NCBI RefSeq assembly: GCF_900105655.1
Contig: NZ_LT629787.1
Span: forward strand, 1,798,001-1,862,000
Reading direction: 5' to 3'
DNA from: Halopseudomonas salegens
Lineage (GTDB): Bacteria; Pseudomonadota; Gammaproteobacteria; Pseudomonadales; Pseudomonadaceae
DNA length: 64,000 nucleotides
Below, piece by piece: positions 36,119-43,815 of the stretch; position 1 is the first letter of the stretch; every line of letters starts with the position of its first letter. Below the pieces are notes generated by a model, which did no database searches, was not told where the DNA came from, and saw nothing but the letters and a program-made list of their open reading frames with translations. The translations under genes and the position numbers were made by a program.

Positions 36119-36464
36119 ATGAAGTCAGGAAAATTTTTGTTGGCAATCGCAGTGTCATTCCAATCGCTACGCCCGATGCCAGTATGGCGAGTGGGCAAAA
36201 GGGCTCTGTTTATATTGCCTCAGTGGTGGATAACCGGGTATTTGAGGAGGCCCCTCGGGACCCTCCAGTACCGTCACTGGGGTTTGAGGGTGCAAGTGCT
36301 GCAACAGATGCGATCAAGGCGCGAGCAATAGGACGAAAAAGAGACTCCTATGGCAAGGCGCTGGGTGACATTCTTCTGCCTGAAGGTCAATCGGTTGAGC
36401 AGTTAATACGTTTGCATGCGACCACTGCGTTCAATGATACGGGGTGGCAGGTGGTTGATATCGC
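36119..36464 (+). pseudogene. Frameshifted, truncated exported protein gene
   Basis: The ATG at 36119 opens a signal-peptide-like start (MKSGKFLLAIAVS) after AAGGACG. About 15 codons on, the coding sense moves by -1 into the frame reading IPIATPDASMASGQKGSVYI, ASVVDNRVFEEAPRDP and GYGKALGD-like DSYGKALGDILLPEGQSVEQ, ending GWQVVD. The C-terminus then runs straight into a repeat element at 36465. Both a frameshift and loss of the 3' end are visible. I do not recognise the family. Confidence 0.6.
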
Positions 36465-36548
36465 CGTCATCGCGAAGCCGCAGGCTGTGGCGATCCATTT
36501 TTGGCCTGCACCATTGGATTGTCACGTCGCTGCGCTCCTCGCAATGAC
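36465..36548. repeat. Family-2 inverted-repeat element, copy 1 (84 bp)
   Basis: Starts CGTCATCGCGAAGCCGCAGG and ends GCTCCTCGCAATGAC; its two halves (TGTGGCGATCCAT and ATTGGATTGTCACG) are imperfect inverted repeats. A second copy lies at 39244-39327 with nearly the same sequence and exactly the same length, and a half copy at 41904-41937. It directly abuts the truncated gene at 36119-36464 and ends 5 bp before the convergent kinase gene. Confidence 0.85.
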
Positions 36549-36553
36549 ATGCA

Positions 36554-37858
36554 TTATTTTTTCAGGGTGAGTTTGACGTTGAGGCCGCCGAGGGGGCTGT
36601 CTTGCAGCTCTAGCTGCCCCTGGTAGGTATCGACCAGGTCGCGGACGATAGCGAGGCCGAGGCCATGGCCGTTGACGCTTTGGTCCAGGCGGGTGCCGCG
36701 TTGCGTGGCTTGCTGGCGTTCCCCTGCGCTGATCCCGGGGCCGTCATCTTCGAGGCTGAGTTGCAACTGCTGGTTGTCCAGCGTCCAGTCCAGCCGAATC
36801 TGACTGTTGGCCCATTTGCAGGCGTTGTCGAGCAGGTTGCCGAGCAGCTCGAGCATGTCTTCACGGTCAAAGGGCCACTGCTGGCCGCTCGGGTAGTCGG
36901 GATGGCTGATGTGCAGGTGCTGGCCATGCACCTGTCGCAATGAGGTTATCAACAGGGGCAGATCAGTTGCCGGAGCAAAGCGTTGGCCGGCGTGACTTTC
37001 CGGGGCCAGACGGGCGCGTTGCAGGGCGCGTTCGAGTTGGCGGCGCATACCCTGCAGTTGGGTCTGTATAACCGCGCGGTCGTCTGCTTGCAGTTGGGGT
37101 TTGACCAGCAGACTTTCGATCACGGCCAGTGGGGTTTTCAGGGCGTGGCTGAGGTCGCCGACGTCGCGCCGTGAGCGCTGGATGATGCTGTCCATTTGCG
37201 CGCCCAGGTGATTGATTTCCTTGACCAGTGGCATGAATTCTCGGGGTACGTCGTCACTCAGCATCAGGCGTTCACCGGCCTGCCATTCGGCCACTTCCTG
37301 GCGGGCCTGGCGCAATGGACGCAGGGCGAGTTGCAGCAGGCTTTGTTGCAGCAGCAGGCTGACCAGTACGGCCAGCCCACCGAGCAGCCATAACCAGAGC
37401 CGGGCGCGTTGAAAGGCGGCGAGCTGGGGCTGATAATCCAGTGCGACACTGATCTGCACGCTTTGCCCGAAGCGTTCAAAACGGTCGGTGCGCACCAGCA
37501 GTTGCTGGCCCTGGGGGCCGGCAGCCAAGGCAAAGCGGCCGCTGCTATCGGCGGTGGGCAGACGCTGATCCCACAGCGAGCGCGAGCGCCAGCGGTTGTT
37601 GTCGGTTTCGATCAGGTAATAACGGCCGGAAAAGGGGCGCAAGTAATCGGGGCTAACGCGGGAGGCGTCGAGAAAAACCCCTTCCGCGTTTCGGCTGAGG
37701 GCTGCAAGCAGGGCATCACTTTCCCGTTGCAGGTCTTTGCCCAGGTAGTCGCGCTGGGCCTGGTCGAACAGCCAGATGGCGCTCTGCCCGACCAGTATGA
37801 CGGTGGCCAGCAGGACCAGCAGCAGGCCTGTCCCCAGTTGCCGGCTGATCGATTTCAT
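36554..37858 (-). CDS. Sensor histidine kinase (PhoQ/QseC-like)
   Basis: 434 residues: first helix ([20 protein letters not shown]), periplasmic part (residues 33-160), second helix ([20 protein letters not shown]), HAMP-like linker, HisKA with the phospho-acceptor His in [18 protein letters not shown], and HATPase with [13 protein letters not shown] (N box), EDDGPGIS (G1) and [18 protein letters not shown] (G2). It overlaps the response regulator by 4 bp (ATGA). The signal is unknown; the upstream PepSY genes suggest envelope or cation sensing. Confidence 0.93.
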   Translation of the reverse strand: MKSISRQLGTGLLLVLLATVILVGQSAIWLFDQAQRDYLGKDLQRESDALLAALSRNAEGVFLDASRVSPDYLRPFSGRYYLIETDNNRWRSRSLWDQRLPTADSSGRFALAAGPQGQQLLVRTDRFERFGQSVQISVALDYQPQLAAFQRARLWLWLLGGLAVLVSLLLQQSLLQLALRPLRQARQEVAEWQAGERLMLSDDVPREFMPLVKEINHLGAQMDSIIQRSRRDVGDLSHALKTPLAVIESLLVKPQLQADDRAVIQTQLQGMRRQLERALQRARLAPESHAGQRFAPATDLPLLITSLRQVHGQHLHISHPDYPSGQQWPFDREDMLELLGNLLDNACKWANSQIRLDWTLDNQQLQLSLEDDGPGISAGERQQATQRGTRLDQSVNGHGLGLAIVRDLVDTYQGQLELQDSPLGGLNVKLTLKK

Positions 37859-38526
37859 GGTGTCAGCCCGACCAGCACATAGCCCTGGCCGCGACGTGTT
37901 TCAATAGCCTGTTTGCCGAGTTTGCGGCGCAGGTGATTGATTTGTACTTCGATGACGTTTGAGTCACGCTCGGCTTCATAGTCGTAAAGGTGCTCGGCGA
38001 GGCGGGTTTTCGACAGGATCTGGCCCGCATGCAGCATCAGGTAACGCAACAGGCGAAATTCGGTGGCAGACAATTGCACGGCATGCAGGCCGGGGCCGGA
38101 AACTTGCTGGGTCGATTCATCGAGTGTCAGGCCGGCGGCATCAAGCGCCTGTTGCGGTTCACGGCCATGACTGCGGCGCAGAAGCGCCTGCAGTCGGAGG
38201 AGTAACTCCTCCGGGTGGAAGGGCTTGCTCAGGTAGTCGTCGGCTCCAGCACGCAGGCCTTCGACCCGTTCGGCCCAGCTGCCGCGGGCGGTGAGCACCA
38301 GCACCGGCATGCTCAGCCTCTGGTCGCGCCAGTTCTGCAGCACCTCAAGCCCGCCACGTCCGGGCAGGCCGAGGTCAAGAATACAGAGGTCGTAGGTTTC
38401 CTGTTCGCCCAGCAACTGCACATCGCGGCCATCGGTGCGCCAGTCAACCGCATAACCGGCTTGGCGAAGGCTTTGGGTCAGGCTGTCGGCCAGTGCTATG
38501 GAGTCTTCGGCAAGTAGCAGGCGCAT
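37855..38526 (-). CDS. OmpR-family response regulator
   Basis: 223 residues: receiver domain with the acidic pocket ([12 protein letters not shown]), phospho-Asp in [18 protein letters not shown], Thr in [13 protein letters not shown] and Lys in [20 protein letters not shown], and a winged-helix DNA-binding domain ([36 protein letters not shown]). Partner of the kinase downstream. Its ATG shares one base with the stop of the PepSY gene (TAATG), so all four genes form one operon. Confidence 0.94.
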   Translation of the reverse strand: MRLLLAEDSIALADSLTQSLRQAGYAVDWRTDGRDVQLLGEQETYDLCILDLGLPGRGGLEVLQNWRDQRLSMPVLVLTARGSWAERVEGLRAGADDYLSKPFHPEELLLRLQALLRRSHGREPQQALDAAGLTLDESTQQVSGPGLHAVQLSATEFRLLRYLMLHAGQILSKTRLAEHLYDYEAERDSNVIEVQINHLRRKLGKQAIETRRGQGYVLVGLTP

Positions 38527-38858
38527 TAGTCGTCCTCGTCGATATCGATATCCAGCAAAGTGCCGGTTACCGCATCATACTCGAGTTCGAGTACACGTCC
38601 GTCCCGGGTGATGACTTCAATTTCATACTCGTAGCGGCCATCATCGAACTCGAGTTCGGCTTCGAGAAAGCGCCCGGGGAATCGCTGCAGGGCATCGTCG
38701 ATCAGGCTTTGCAGGGGTAGAATGCGGCCCTGCTCGACCAGCCTCAGTACCTGCTCCTGATCAATATCATCAGCCAGCAAGCCCCCCGCCAGCAGGCTGC
38801 CGATGCACAACCAGCCGCACAGGGCGGCGGGTTTGAGTGCGCGACGCAGATCAGTCAT
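38526..38858 (-). CDS. PepSY-domain protein 2
   Basis: 110 residues. Signal-like N-terminus ([20 protein letters not shown]), then a PepSY domain: [60 protein letters not shown]. PepSY proteins are periplasmic and often bind or inhibit proteases or sense cations. The C-terminus is very acidic (DIDIDEDD). It overlaps the preceding PepSY gene by 8 bp and shares one base with the response regulator start. Start at 38858 fits the signal sequence. Confidence 0.85.
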   Translation of the reverse strand: MTDLRRALKPAALCGWLCIGSLLAGGLLADDIDQEQVLRLVEQGRILPLQSLIDDALQRFPGRFLEAELEFDDGRYEYEIEVITRDGRVLELEYDAVTGTLLDIDIDEDD

Positions 38859-39156
38859 CAAGCTCGATCTTGATTGCTTCGCCGCTGCTGGCATCCAGGG
38901 TGATGTCCCATTTGCGGCCATCTTCCTGGCGGATATCCAGTTCATATTCATAACGGCCGTCATCCTGTTCCAGGTCGCGGTCGGTAATTTGACCGGGCTT
39001 GATGGCCAAGGCTTTTTCTTCCAGGGTTTCCAGCGGCATGATAATGCCCTGCTCGACCAGCAGAGTGGTCTTTTCGGTGCTGATGTTATCGGCAAAGGCG
39101 CTGGCCGAGGTCAGGGTGAGGCCGGTGATACAGGAGATTGCGATCAGTTTTTTCAT
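38851..39156 (-). CDS. PepSY-domain protein 1
   Basis: 101 residues with a clear signal peptide (MKKLIAISCITGLTLTSASAF, cleavage after AFA) and a PepSY domain ([60 protein letters not shown]). It is first in the operon with a second PepSY protein and a two-component system. The two PepSY proteins are similar and look like a tandem duplication. Periplasmic; may modulate the kinase. Confidence 0.88.
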   Translation of the reverse strand: MKKLIAISCITGLTLTSASAFADNISTEKTTLLVEQGIIMPLETLEEKALAIKPGQITDRDLEQDDGRYEYELDIRQEDGRKWDITLDASSGEAIKIELDD

Positions 39157-39488
39157 TACGATATACTCCGTTGTTTGAAGACAGTCGCAGCATAGCCCGT
39201 GAAGCTGAACTGAAACTTAAAACCTGACAATGGATTGCTACGTCGTCATCGCTAAGCCGCAGGCTGTGGCGATCCATTCTTGGTCTGCAGCATTGGATTG
39301 CCACGTCGCTACGCTCCTCGCAATGACGATTGAGGGTCTAGGCAGCAGAGAGTGCCTGGCTAGGCAGTTGGCTCAATGTGGTTGAATGGGAACTTGACCT
39401 TAACGGCAAGAACAGCAACCCCGTACAGGCATGGCACAGATAACTTTGCGGCACCACCAGACAATCACAAAAGTAGACAGGGAAGATT
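39157..39488. other. Divergent intergenic region with repeat element
   Basis: 332 bp between the PepSY operon (minus) and the Gly-rich protein gene (plus). It holds family-2 repeat copy 2 at 39244-39327. On the minus strand the stretch at about 39190-39222 contains repeated TTTCAG/TTCAG-like half-sites, a possible response-regulator site, but this is weak. No other gene is seen. Confidence 0.5.
39244..39327. repeat. Family-2 inverted-repeat element, copy 2 (84 bp)
   Basis: Same 84-bp layout as the copy at 36465-36548: CGTCATCGCTAAGCCGCAGG at the start, CGCTCCTCGCAATGAC at the end, and imperfect inverted halves GGCGATCCATT and CATTGGATTGCCAC. The two copies differ at only a few positions, so spread was fairly recent. 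Confidence 0.85.
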
Positions 39489-41792
39489 ATGCTTGCAGTA
39501 CCCTCTTGTTGTCTGCCGCGGTCTGCGGCACGTCGTTTTTCTTTCTCCCGTTCACTGACAGCCACCCTGCTCGGACTGCTTGCTTGCAGCCCGGCCTGGG
39601 CTCTTGACTTTGCTGTTATCAATTCGCAGGACAGTGGCGCGGGCTCACTTCGGGAAGCCATTATCGATACCAATAATAATCCACTGTCTGCACCAAACCG
39701 GATTCTTTTTGCTCCCAGCATGAACGGGCAAACCATTACCCTGCAGAGTCCTTTGCCGCCAATAACAACTGATCTTGAGGTGAATCCGCCAGGCGGGCCT
39801 CGGGTCATCGTTAGCGGACAAGCGCTGCATTCGGTTTTTCATGTCGGCCAGGCCAGTGGCAGCTCAATCTCTGTGACGCTACGCAATCTGGATATTGTCG
39901 AAGGTCGAGCTCGTGGTGGTAATGGAGGCTCTTCCGGCGATGGCGGTTCGGGCGGTGGTGGTGCTGGCCTGGGTGGCGGGGTTTTTGTTGACAGTACAGC
40001 CGATGTAAGCCTGGACAATATTCAGTTTTCCAGCAACCAGGCTATTGGCGGCGATGCATTGCCCACTACCGGCAATTTCGACATAGCAGGCGGTGCTGGC
40101 GGTGGGGGCAAACTGTCTGATGGCCAGAATGCCACAGATTACGACGGTGCGAGTGGTGGCGGGCCGCTTGGTGGCGGCGGCGGCCTGGACGCTGGTGCTG
40201 TTTCAGGCGGAAATGGCGGAGATGGCGGACCAGACAGTGGCGGTGGCGGCGGCGGTTTTGGTGTTACCAATGGGGGCCAAGGGGGTAATGGTGGCTTCGC
40301 AGGTGGCGGCGGTGGCGGTGGTACTGGCGTTTCGAGAAGCGGTAACGGTAGCCGGGGTGGCGATGGCGGCTTTGGTGGCGGTGGCGGTGGCGGTGCTTTT
40401 ACCACGGTTTCGCCCAAAGGCAGCGGAGGCAGTGGCGGTTTCGGCGGTGGCGACGGGAGTAACGCTGGCTCATCAGGCGGTCGCGGCGGTGGAGGTGCCG
40501 GTTTTGGCGGTGCTGTTTTTGTTCGTGATGGCGGCAGCGTCGCTGTGGTCAACGGTCAGTTCACCAGCAATACCAGTACCGGCGGTGCTGGCGGCAATAA
40601 CGGTATGGCTGCAGGGGGTGAGTTCTTTCTGATGGGCGGTGGCGTGCTGGATATTACCGTGGATTCCGGCCTGACAACTACGCTGTCAGATGGCATTGCA
40701 AGCGACAATACGCCAGTGCGTCTGGATAAATCCGGTACCGGCACCTTGGTCCTGGAAGCCGAGAACGCCTTTGCTGATGGCCTGAATATCTTCGCGGGGA
40801 GTGCGCAGTTTGACGCAGCTTTCAATGCAGGTTTTCTGTCGCTAGGCGACGATACCAATTTGCTAGTAAACGGGACGATTGACGGCGATGTGGCTGGCAA
40901 TATGACGCTGGCGAATGATACGACGGTGACGCTGGGTAGCTCACCCGGGGTGCTGGCCGTCGGCGGCAATTACTCCGATACGGCAACGACCACGCTGAAC
41001 CTTCCCGTTACCGACAGCGCTGCCAGTCTTTTGCAGGTTGAAGGCAATGCGGCGCTGAGTGGTGGCACGCTGTCTGTGTCGATTGCTTCAGGCAATTACT
41101 CCGCTGATGCCGAGTATCCGGTTCTGATTGCTGATGGTGGTGTTACCGGCACCTTCAGTAATTTTCTGCAAGATAACCCGGCTCATCCGATGGAACTGAT
41201 TTATCGCAGTGATGGGGTTTATCTCGGTGTGGTGAGTTATGACTTGAGCAGCAGCGTTATTTCTGGCAACGGTAGCGTTGACCCGGCACTCGCGCGCGTA
41301 GCTTCTGGTGCTGTGGGCCAGGTTGAGATTACCCCCGACACGGGTTGGTCATTGATATCGGTTAGCGGTGATACCTGTACACCCGTGAACAGCTCAGGCG
41401 AGCTCTGGACGGTGAGCAACCTGACACAGGATTGTGCCATTGAGGCCAGTTTCGAGATTAACCAGTACACCGTGAGCGCCACAGTGACAGAAGGCAACGG
41501 TTCTGTTCTGAGCCCAGCCACTCAACTCGTTGATCACGGTGACAGTGTGTCGGTAGAGCTGGCTGCTGATGAAGGCTGGCAAGTCGAGTCGGTTGTTGGT
41601 GACAGCTGCAGCTTTGAGGAACAGAGTGGGCAGTGGACAGCGGACAACCTGACCGGCGATTGCAACGTGGCCATCAGTTTTTCCCAAATTCCGGTTATAA
41701 GCCCAGTGCCTTCGCTGAATCCGGCTGGACTGTTACTGCTGGTACTGACGCTGCTCTCTGGCGGCCTGCTTGTACAGCGCCGTACAGCTTAA
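39489..41792 (+). CDS. Large Gly-rich surface protein with beta-helix and C-terminal anchor
   Basis: 767 residues. A signal sequence (LTATLLGLLACSPAWA) precedes a CSLREAI-type start (AGSLREAIIDTNNNP), a Gly-rich region of GGNGG/GGGGG repeats (residues about 145-390), and a passenger-like stretch (SGTGTLVLEAENAFADGLNI). Two bacterial-repeat domains follow (TPDTGWSLISVSGDTC and AADEGWQVESVVGDSC). The C-terminus PVPSLNPAGLLLLVLTLLSG ending QRRTA is a sorting-signal-like tripartite tail (motif, helix, basic end) related to IPTL-CTERM. Probably exported and processed at the surface. The ATG has AGGGAAG upstream; a downstream start is possible. Confidence 0.8.
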   Translation: MLAVPSCCLPRSAARRFSFSRSLTATLLGLLACSPAWALDFAVINSQDSGAGSLREAIIDTNNNPLSAPNRILFAPSMNGQTITLQSPLPPITTDLEVNPPGGPRVIVSGQALHSVFHVGQASGSSISVTLRNLDIVEGRARGGNGGSSGDGGSGGGGAGLGGGVFVDSTADVSLDNIQFSSNQAIGGDALPTTGNFDIAGGAGGGGKLSDGQNATDYDGASGGGPLGGGGGLDAGAVSGGNGGDGGPDSGGGGGGFGVTNGGQGGNGGFAGGGGGGGTGVSRSGNGSRGGDGGFGGGGGGGAFTTVSPKGSGGSGGFGGGDGSNAGSSGGRGGGGAGFGGAVFVRDGGSVAVVNGQFTSNTSTGGAGGNNGMAAGGEFFLMGGGVLDITVDSGLTTTLSDGIASDNTPVRLDKSGTGTLVLEAENAFADGLNIFAGSAQFDAAFNAGFLSLGDDTNLLVNGTIDGDVAGNMTLANDTTVTLGSSPGVLAVGGNYSDTATTTLNLPVTDSAASLLQVEGNAALSGGTLSVSIASGNYSADAEYPVLIADGGVTGTFSNFLQDNPAHPMELIYRSDGVYLGVVSYDLSSSVISGNGSVDPALARVASGAVGQVEITPDTGWSLISVSGDTCTPVNSSGELWTVSNLTQDCAIEASFEINQYTVSATVTEGNGSVLSPATQLVDHGDSVSVELAADEGWQVESVVGDSCSFEEQSGQWTADNLTGDCNVAISFSQIPVISPVPSLNPAGLLLLVLTLLSGGLLVQRRTA

Positions 41793-41903
41793 CGTTATGG
41801 CCTTACAATGCCGTTTGGGAGCCAGCATATTAGCTTGACCTGGCTAATACTTGCCAAGGCAAGGCTGCCGTCCAGCAATGCATTGGCGTGGAGAACAATC
41901 AAA

Positions 41904-41937
41904 TGGATTGCCACGCCGTTGCGCTCCTGGCAATGAC
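41904..41937. repeat. Half copy of family-2 repeat
   Basis: TGGATTGCCACGCCGTTGCG through CTCCTGGCAATGAC matches the right half of the elements at 36465 and 39244. The left half is absent, so this is a decayed or partial copy. Confidence 0.7.
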
Positions 41938-41989
41938 GTCGTGTGGGTGGCTGGGCTGCTGGGCGAGCGCGATGACATAGTGTGGAATG

Positions 41990-42226
41990 CCGCAGCGTCA
42001 TTTTCTTTACATCCAGCGGGCCAAGTTCATGCACCACAGCCTTACTGGATTTGCCTTCAGAAAACTCTATGGCTTCAGCCAAGCCCTGTTTAATACTTGA
42101 AAATGCATTAGCCATCATTGTCACCATAATGCTTACGTAAAAGACTGGTGAGTTGTGCAAGTTCATTTCGTTCAGAAGACCCAATGCATATTTCAGGAAT
42201 TCAGGTAATTCTACGATTGTTTGCAT
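41990..42226 (-). pseudogene. Relic of a RelE/HigB-type toxin-antitoxin pair
   Basis: The minus strand from 42226 reads MQTIVELPEFLKYALGLLNE, like the N-terminus of RelE/HigB-type toxins, but similarity ends after about 20 residues. From 42115 it reads MANAFSSIKQGLAEAIEFSE, GKSSKAVVHELGPLDVKK, like the start of the matching XRE antitoxins, which then breaks off before the HTH domain. One continuous frame joins both pieces by an internal deletion. No functional product is expected. Confidence 0.65.
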
Positions 42227-42229
42227 GAG

Positions 42230-42260
42230 ACCAAGGGCAATCCAATGGATTACCCTTGGT
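42230..42260. repeat. 31-bp near-perfect palindrome
   Basis: ACCAAGGGCAATCCA (42230-42244) and TGGATTACCCTTGGT (42246-42260) pair at 14 of 15 positions around a single base. It lies just upstream of the toxin-antitoxin relic and contains the GCAATCCA core of the family-2 repeat. It could be a remnant operator or a folded-back repeat copy. Confidence 0.6.
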
Positions 42261-42427
42261 CAAGAAAGTGCCTTCAACGCATTTACGACTGGGTACTCTG
42301 GCAGGATAGCTGTCAGTCTCTATTTTTACCTGATGGGCAGTGAGGTCTGGTCACCCATTGCCAGTTTAGGTTGTTGTCGAAGGCCAAATTCAGAGATGAG
42401 CGGCGCTGGGTAAGTGTTGGGATGGAC

Positions 42428-42745
42428 CCGGCAGCCCTTTGGGCTGCATTGCCGAGTACAATTCGGCGGTCCCAGGCGCTGGTGGTCCCAAAGAGTGGTG
42501 GTGCCAGTTGCTGCTTACCCATCGATCGTCGGTCTGACAATGTTGTTGGTTGCAAGCACGGCCCTGCCGCCGGCGCCGCTTACTGGGAACGCCGAGTTGT
42601 ACTCGGCTGGCAGTGCGCAGCGCTGCTTGGGTTACACCCGCCAGCCCTGGCGGGCTGCTATGCCGAGTGCAACTCGGCGGTCCCGGAAACCCGGCAGCCC
42701 TGATGGGCTACTTGCCGAGTGCAACTCGGCGCTCCCGGAAAACCG
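42428..42745. repeat. REP/BIME array D
   Basis: Inverted palindromes at 42451 (one mismatch), 42662 and 42714, and a forward one at 42591 followed by GCAGTGCGCAGCGCTGC. Inverted copies are preceded by GCAGCCC-N3/4-GGGCTGC-type stems. The spacer between 42470 and 42590 matches that of array C. The last copy ends about 20 bp before the higA stop. Confidence 0.88.
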
Positions 42746-42764
42746 ATGGCCGTGCAGGTGTGGG

Positions 42765-43079
42765 TTATGCACTGTGCCCCGTTTCGGATACTGCACTCCA
42801 CGGACGAATATTTTTCAGCTGATCCTCAAGAGCATCTTCCGCAATCTCAGTGTCGTAGGCTGCCTGTGCTCGCAACCAGTAACCATTGGACAAACCAAAG
42901 AAGCGACACAGTCGCAGGTCCGTGTCTGCTGTTATCGAACGCCTTCCAGCGATAATCTGGCCTATCCTCTGAGCAGGCACCCCAATCTCTTTGGCCAAAC
43001 GGTATTGAGAAATACCCATCGGCTCAAGGAACTCCTCCTTCAGTAACTCGCCTGGGGTTACAGCTTCAATATTGCGCAT
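42765..43079 (-). CDS. higA: HigA-type XRE antitoxin
   Basis: 104 residues. The HigA signature starts the protein (IEAVTPGELLKEEFLEPMGI), followed by the helix-turn-helix QYRLAKEIGVPAQRIGQIIA GRRSIT and ADTDLRLCRFFGLSNGYWLR. It neutralises the HigB toxin encoded 10 bp upstream and represses the operon through the operator at 43392-43412. The last 12 residues are encoded in sequence next to repeat array D and may have been altered by it. Confidence 0.93.
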   Translation of the reverse strand: MRNIEAVTPGELLKEEFLEPMGISQYRLAKEIGVPAQRIGQIIAGRRSITADTDLRLCRFFGLSNGYWLRAQAAYDTEIAEDALEDQLKNIRPWSAVSETGHSA

Positions 43080-43089
43080 GAGTTACCTC

Positions 43090-43368
43090 CTAATGGTAAT
43101 CAACAATTTCGACCTCTTCCGCGCCAGCATTGGTCCAGCGAAAGCAAACCCGGAACTGCCGGTTAATTCTAATGCTGAACTGACCATGGCGGTCACCATG
43201 CAATGGCTCCAACATATTGCCGGGCGGTACTTTTAAATCATCCAGCTGGCTTGCAGCCTGGAGTTGCCGAATTTTCCTCAAGGCAACTCGCTCAAAGTTG
43301 ATGAAGCGTCTGACGCGGCGCCCGCTTGCCAGCTTCTCGGTATCCTTACACTTGAACGATATGATCAT
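43090..43368 (-). CDS. higB: HigB-type toxin (RelE superfamily mRNA interferase)
   Basis: 92 residues, full length for HigB: MIISFKCKDTEKLASGRRVR, ALRKIRQLQAASQLDDLKVP, GNMLEPLHGDRHGQFSIRIN, RQFRVCFRWTNAGAEEVEIV. These toxins cleave mRNA on the ribosome. Toxin before antitoxin is the usual higBA order. The predicted -10 lies 7 bp upstream of the ATG, so the mRNA may be leaderless. Confidence 0.93.
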   Translation of the reverse strand: MIISFKCKDTEKLASGRRVRRFINFERVALRKIRQLQAASQLDDLKVPPGNMLEPLHGDRHGQFSIRINRQFRVCFRWTNAGAEEVEIVDYH

Positions 43369-43374
43369 AAGAGA

Positions 43375-43412
43375 ATAATGACGCAGGGCATTAGTAACGT
43401 CAAGCGTTACTA
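43375..43412 (-). promoter_or_regulatory. higBA promoter with overlapping operator
   Basis: A perfect inverted repeat TAGTAACG-TCAAG-CGTTACTA spans 43392-43412. On the minus strand TTGACG (43398-43403) lies inside it and CATTAT (43375-43380) is 17 bp downstream, an ordinary sigma70 promoter. Binding of HigA or the HigBA complex would cover the -35 hexamer, giving autorepression. Predicted start is at or next to the higB ATG. Confidence 0.75.
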
Positions 43413-43549
43413 TTTAGTGAAGCAGGCTCAGAGAAACGGTGTTTTTCAGAGTGTGGTTTGAGTCAGATCTTGTATCTTTTACCTTTGGTCTGCGATCAAA
43501 GGTCTGGTGAAAATGGATTGCCACGGCCCGGAGTGCTGTTGGTTGAATG

Positions 43550-43690
43550 CACCGCCCTGCCGGTGGCACTGTTGCCGGGAACGCCGAGTTGTACTCGGCT
43601 GGCAGTGCGCAGCGTTGCTTGTGTTACACCCGCCAGCCCTGACGGGCTGCTATGCCGAGTGCAACTCGCCGATCTCGGACCTCGGTAGTC
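43550..43690. repeat. REP/BIME array E (single composite unit)
   Basis: Forward palindrome at 43583-43599 with GCAGTGCGCAGCG(T)TGC, and an inverted, slightly decayed palindrome at 43654-43670 (ends CTCGCC). Preceded by the conserved spacer CACCGCCCTGCCGGTGGCAC. It lies upstream of the LamG-like protein gene. Confidence 0.85.
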
Positions 43691-43815
43691 CCGCAAAGCG
43701 GGATGCCGTGGGTGGTGGTCATCGGCTGCAGCGGTCGAGGAGCCGACAATACGCACGACAAGGACGAGCAGCCTGTGCTAATTTCCAGCATTCAAAACCC
43801 AAACGGAATGATTCA

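Noticed and set aside
41795..42226. 143-codon protein gene on the minus strand
   Set aside because: It joins fragments of a toxin and an antitoxin and then runs into a repeat half copy; best explained as a relic.
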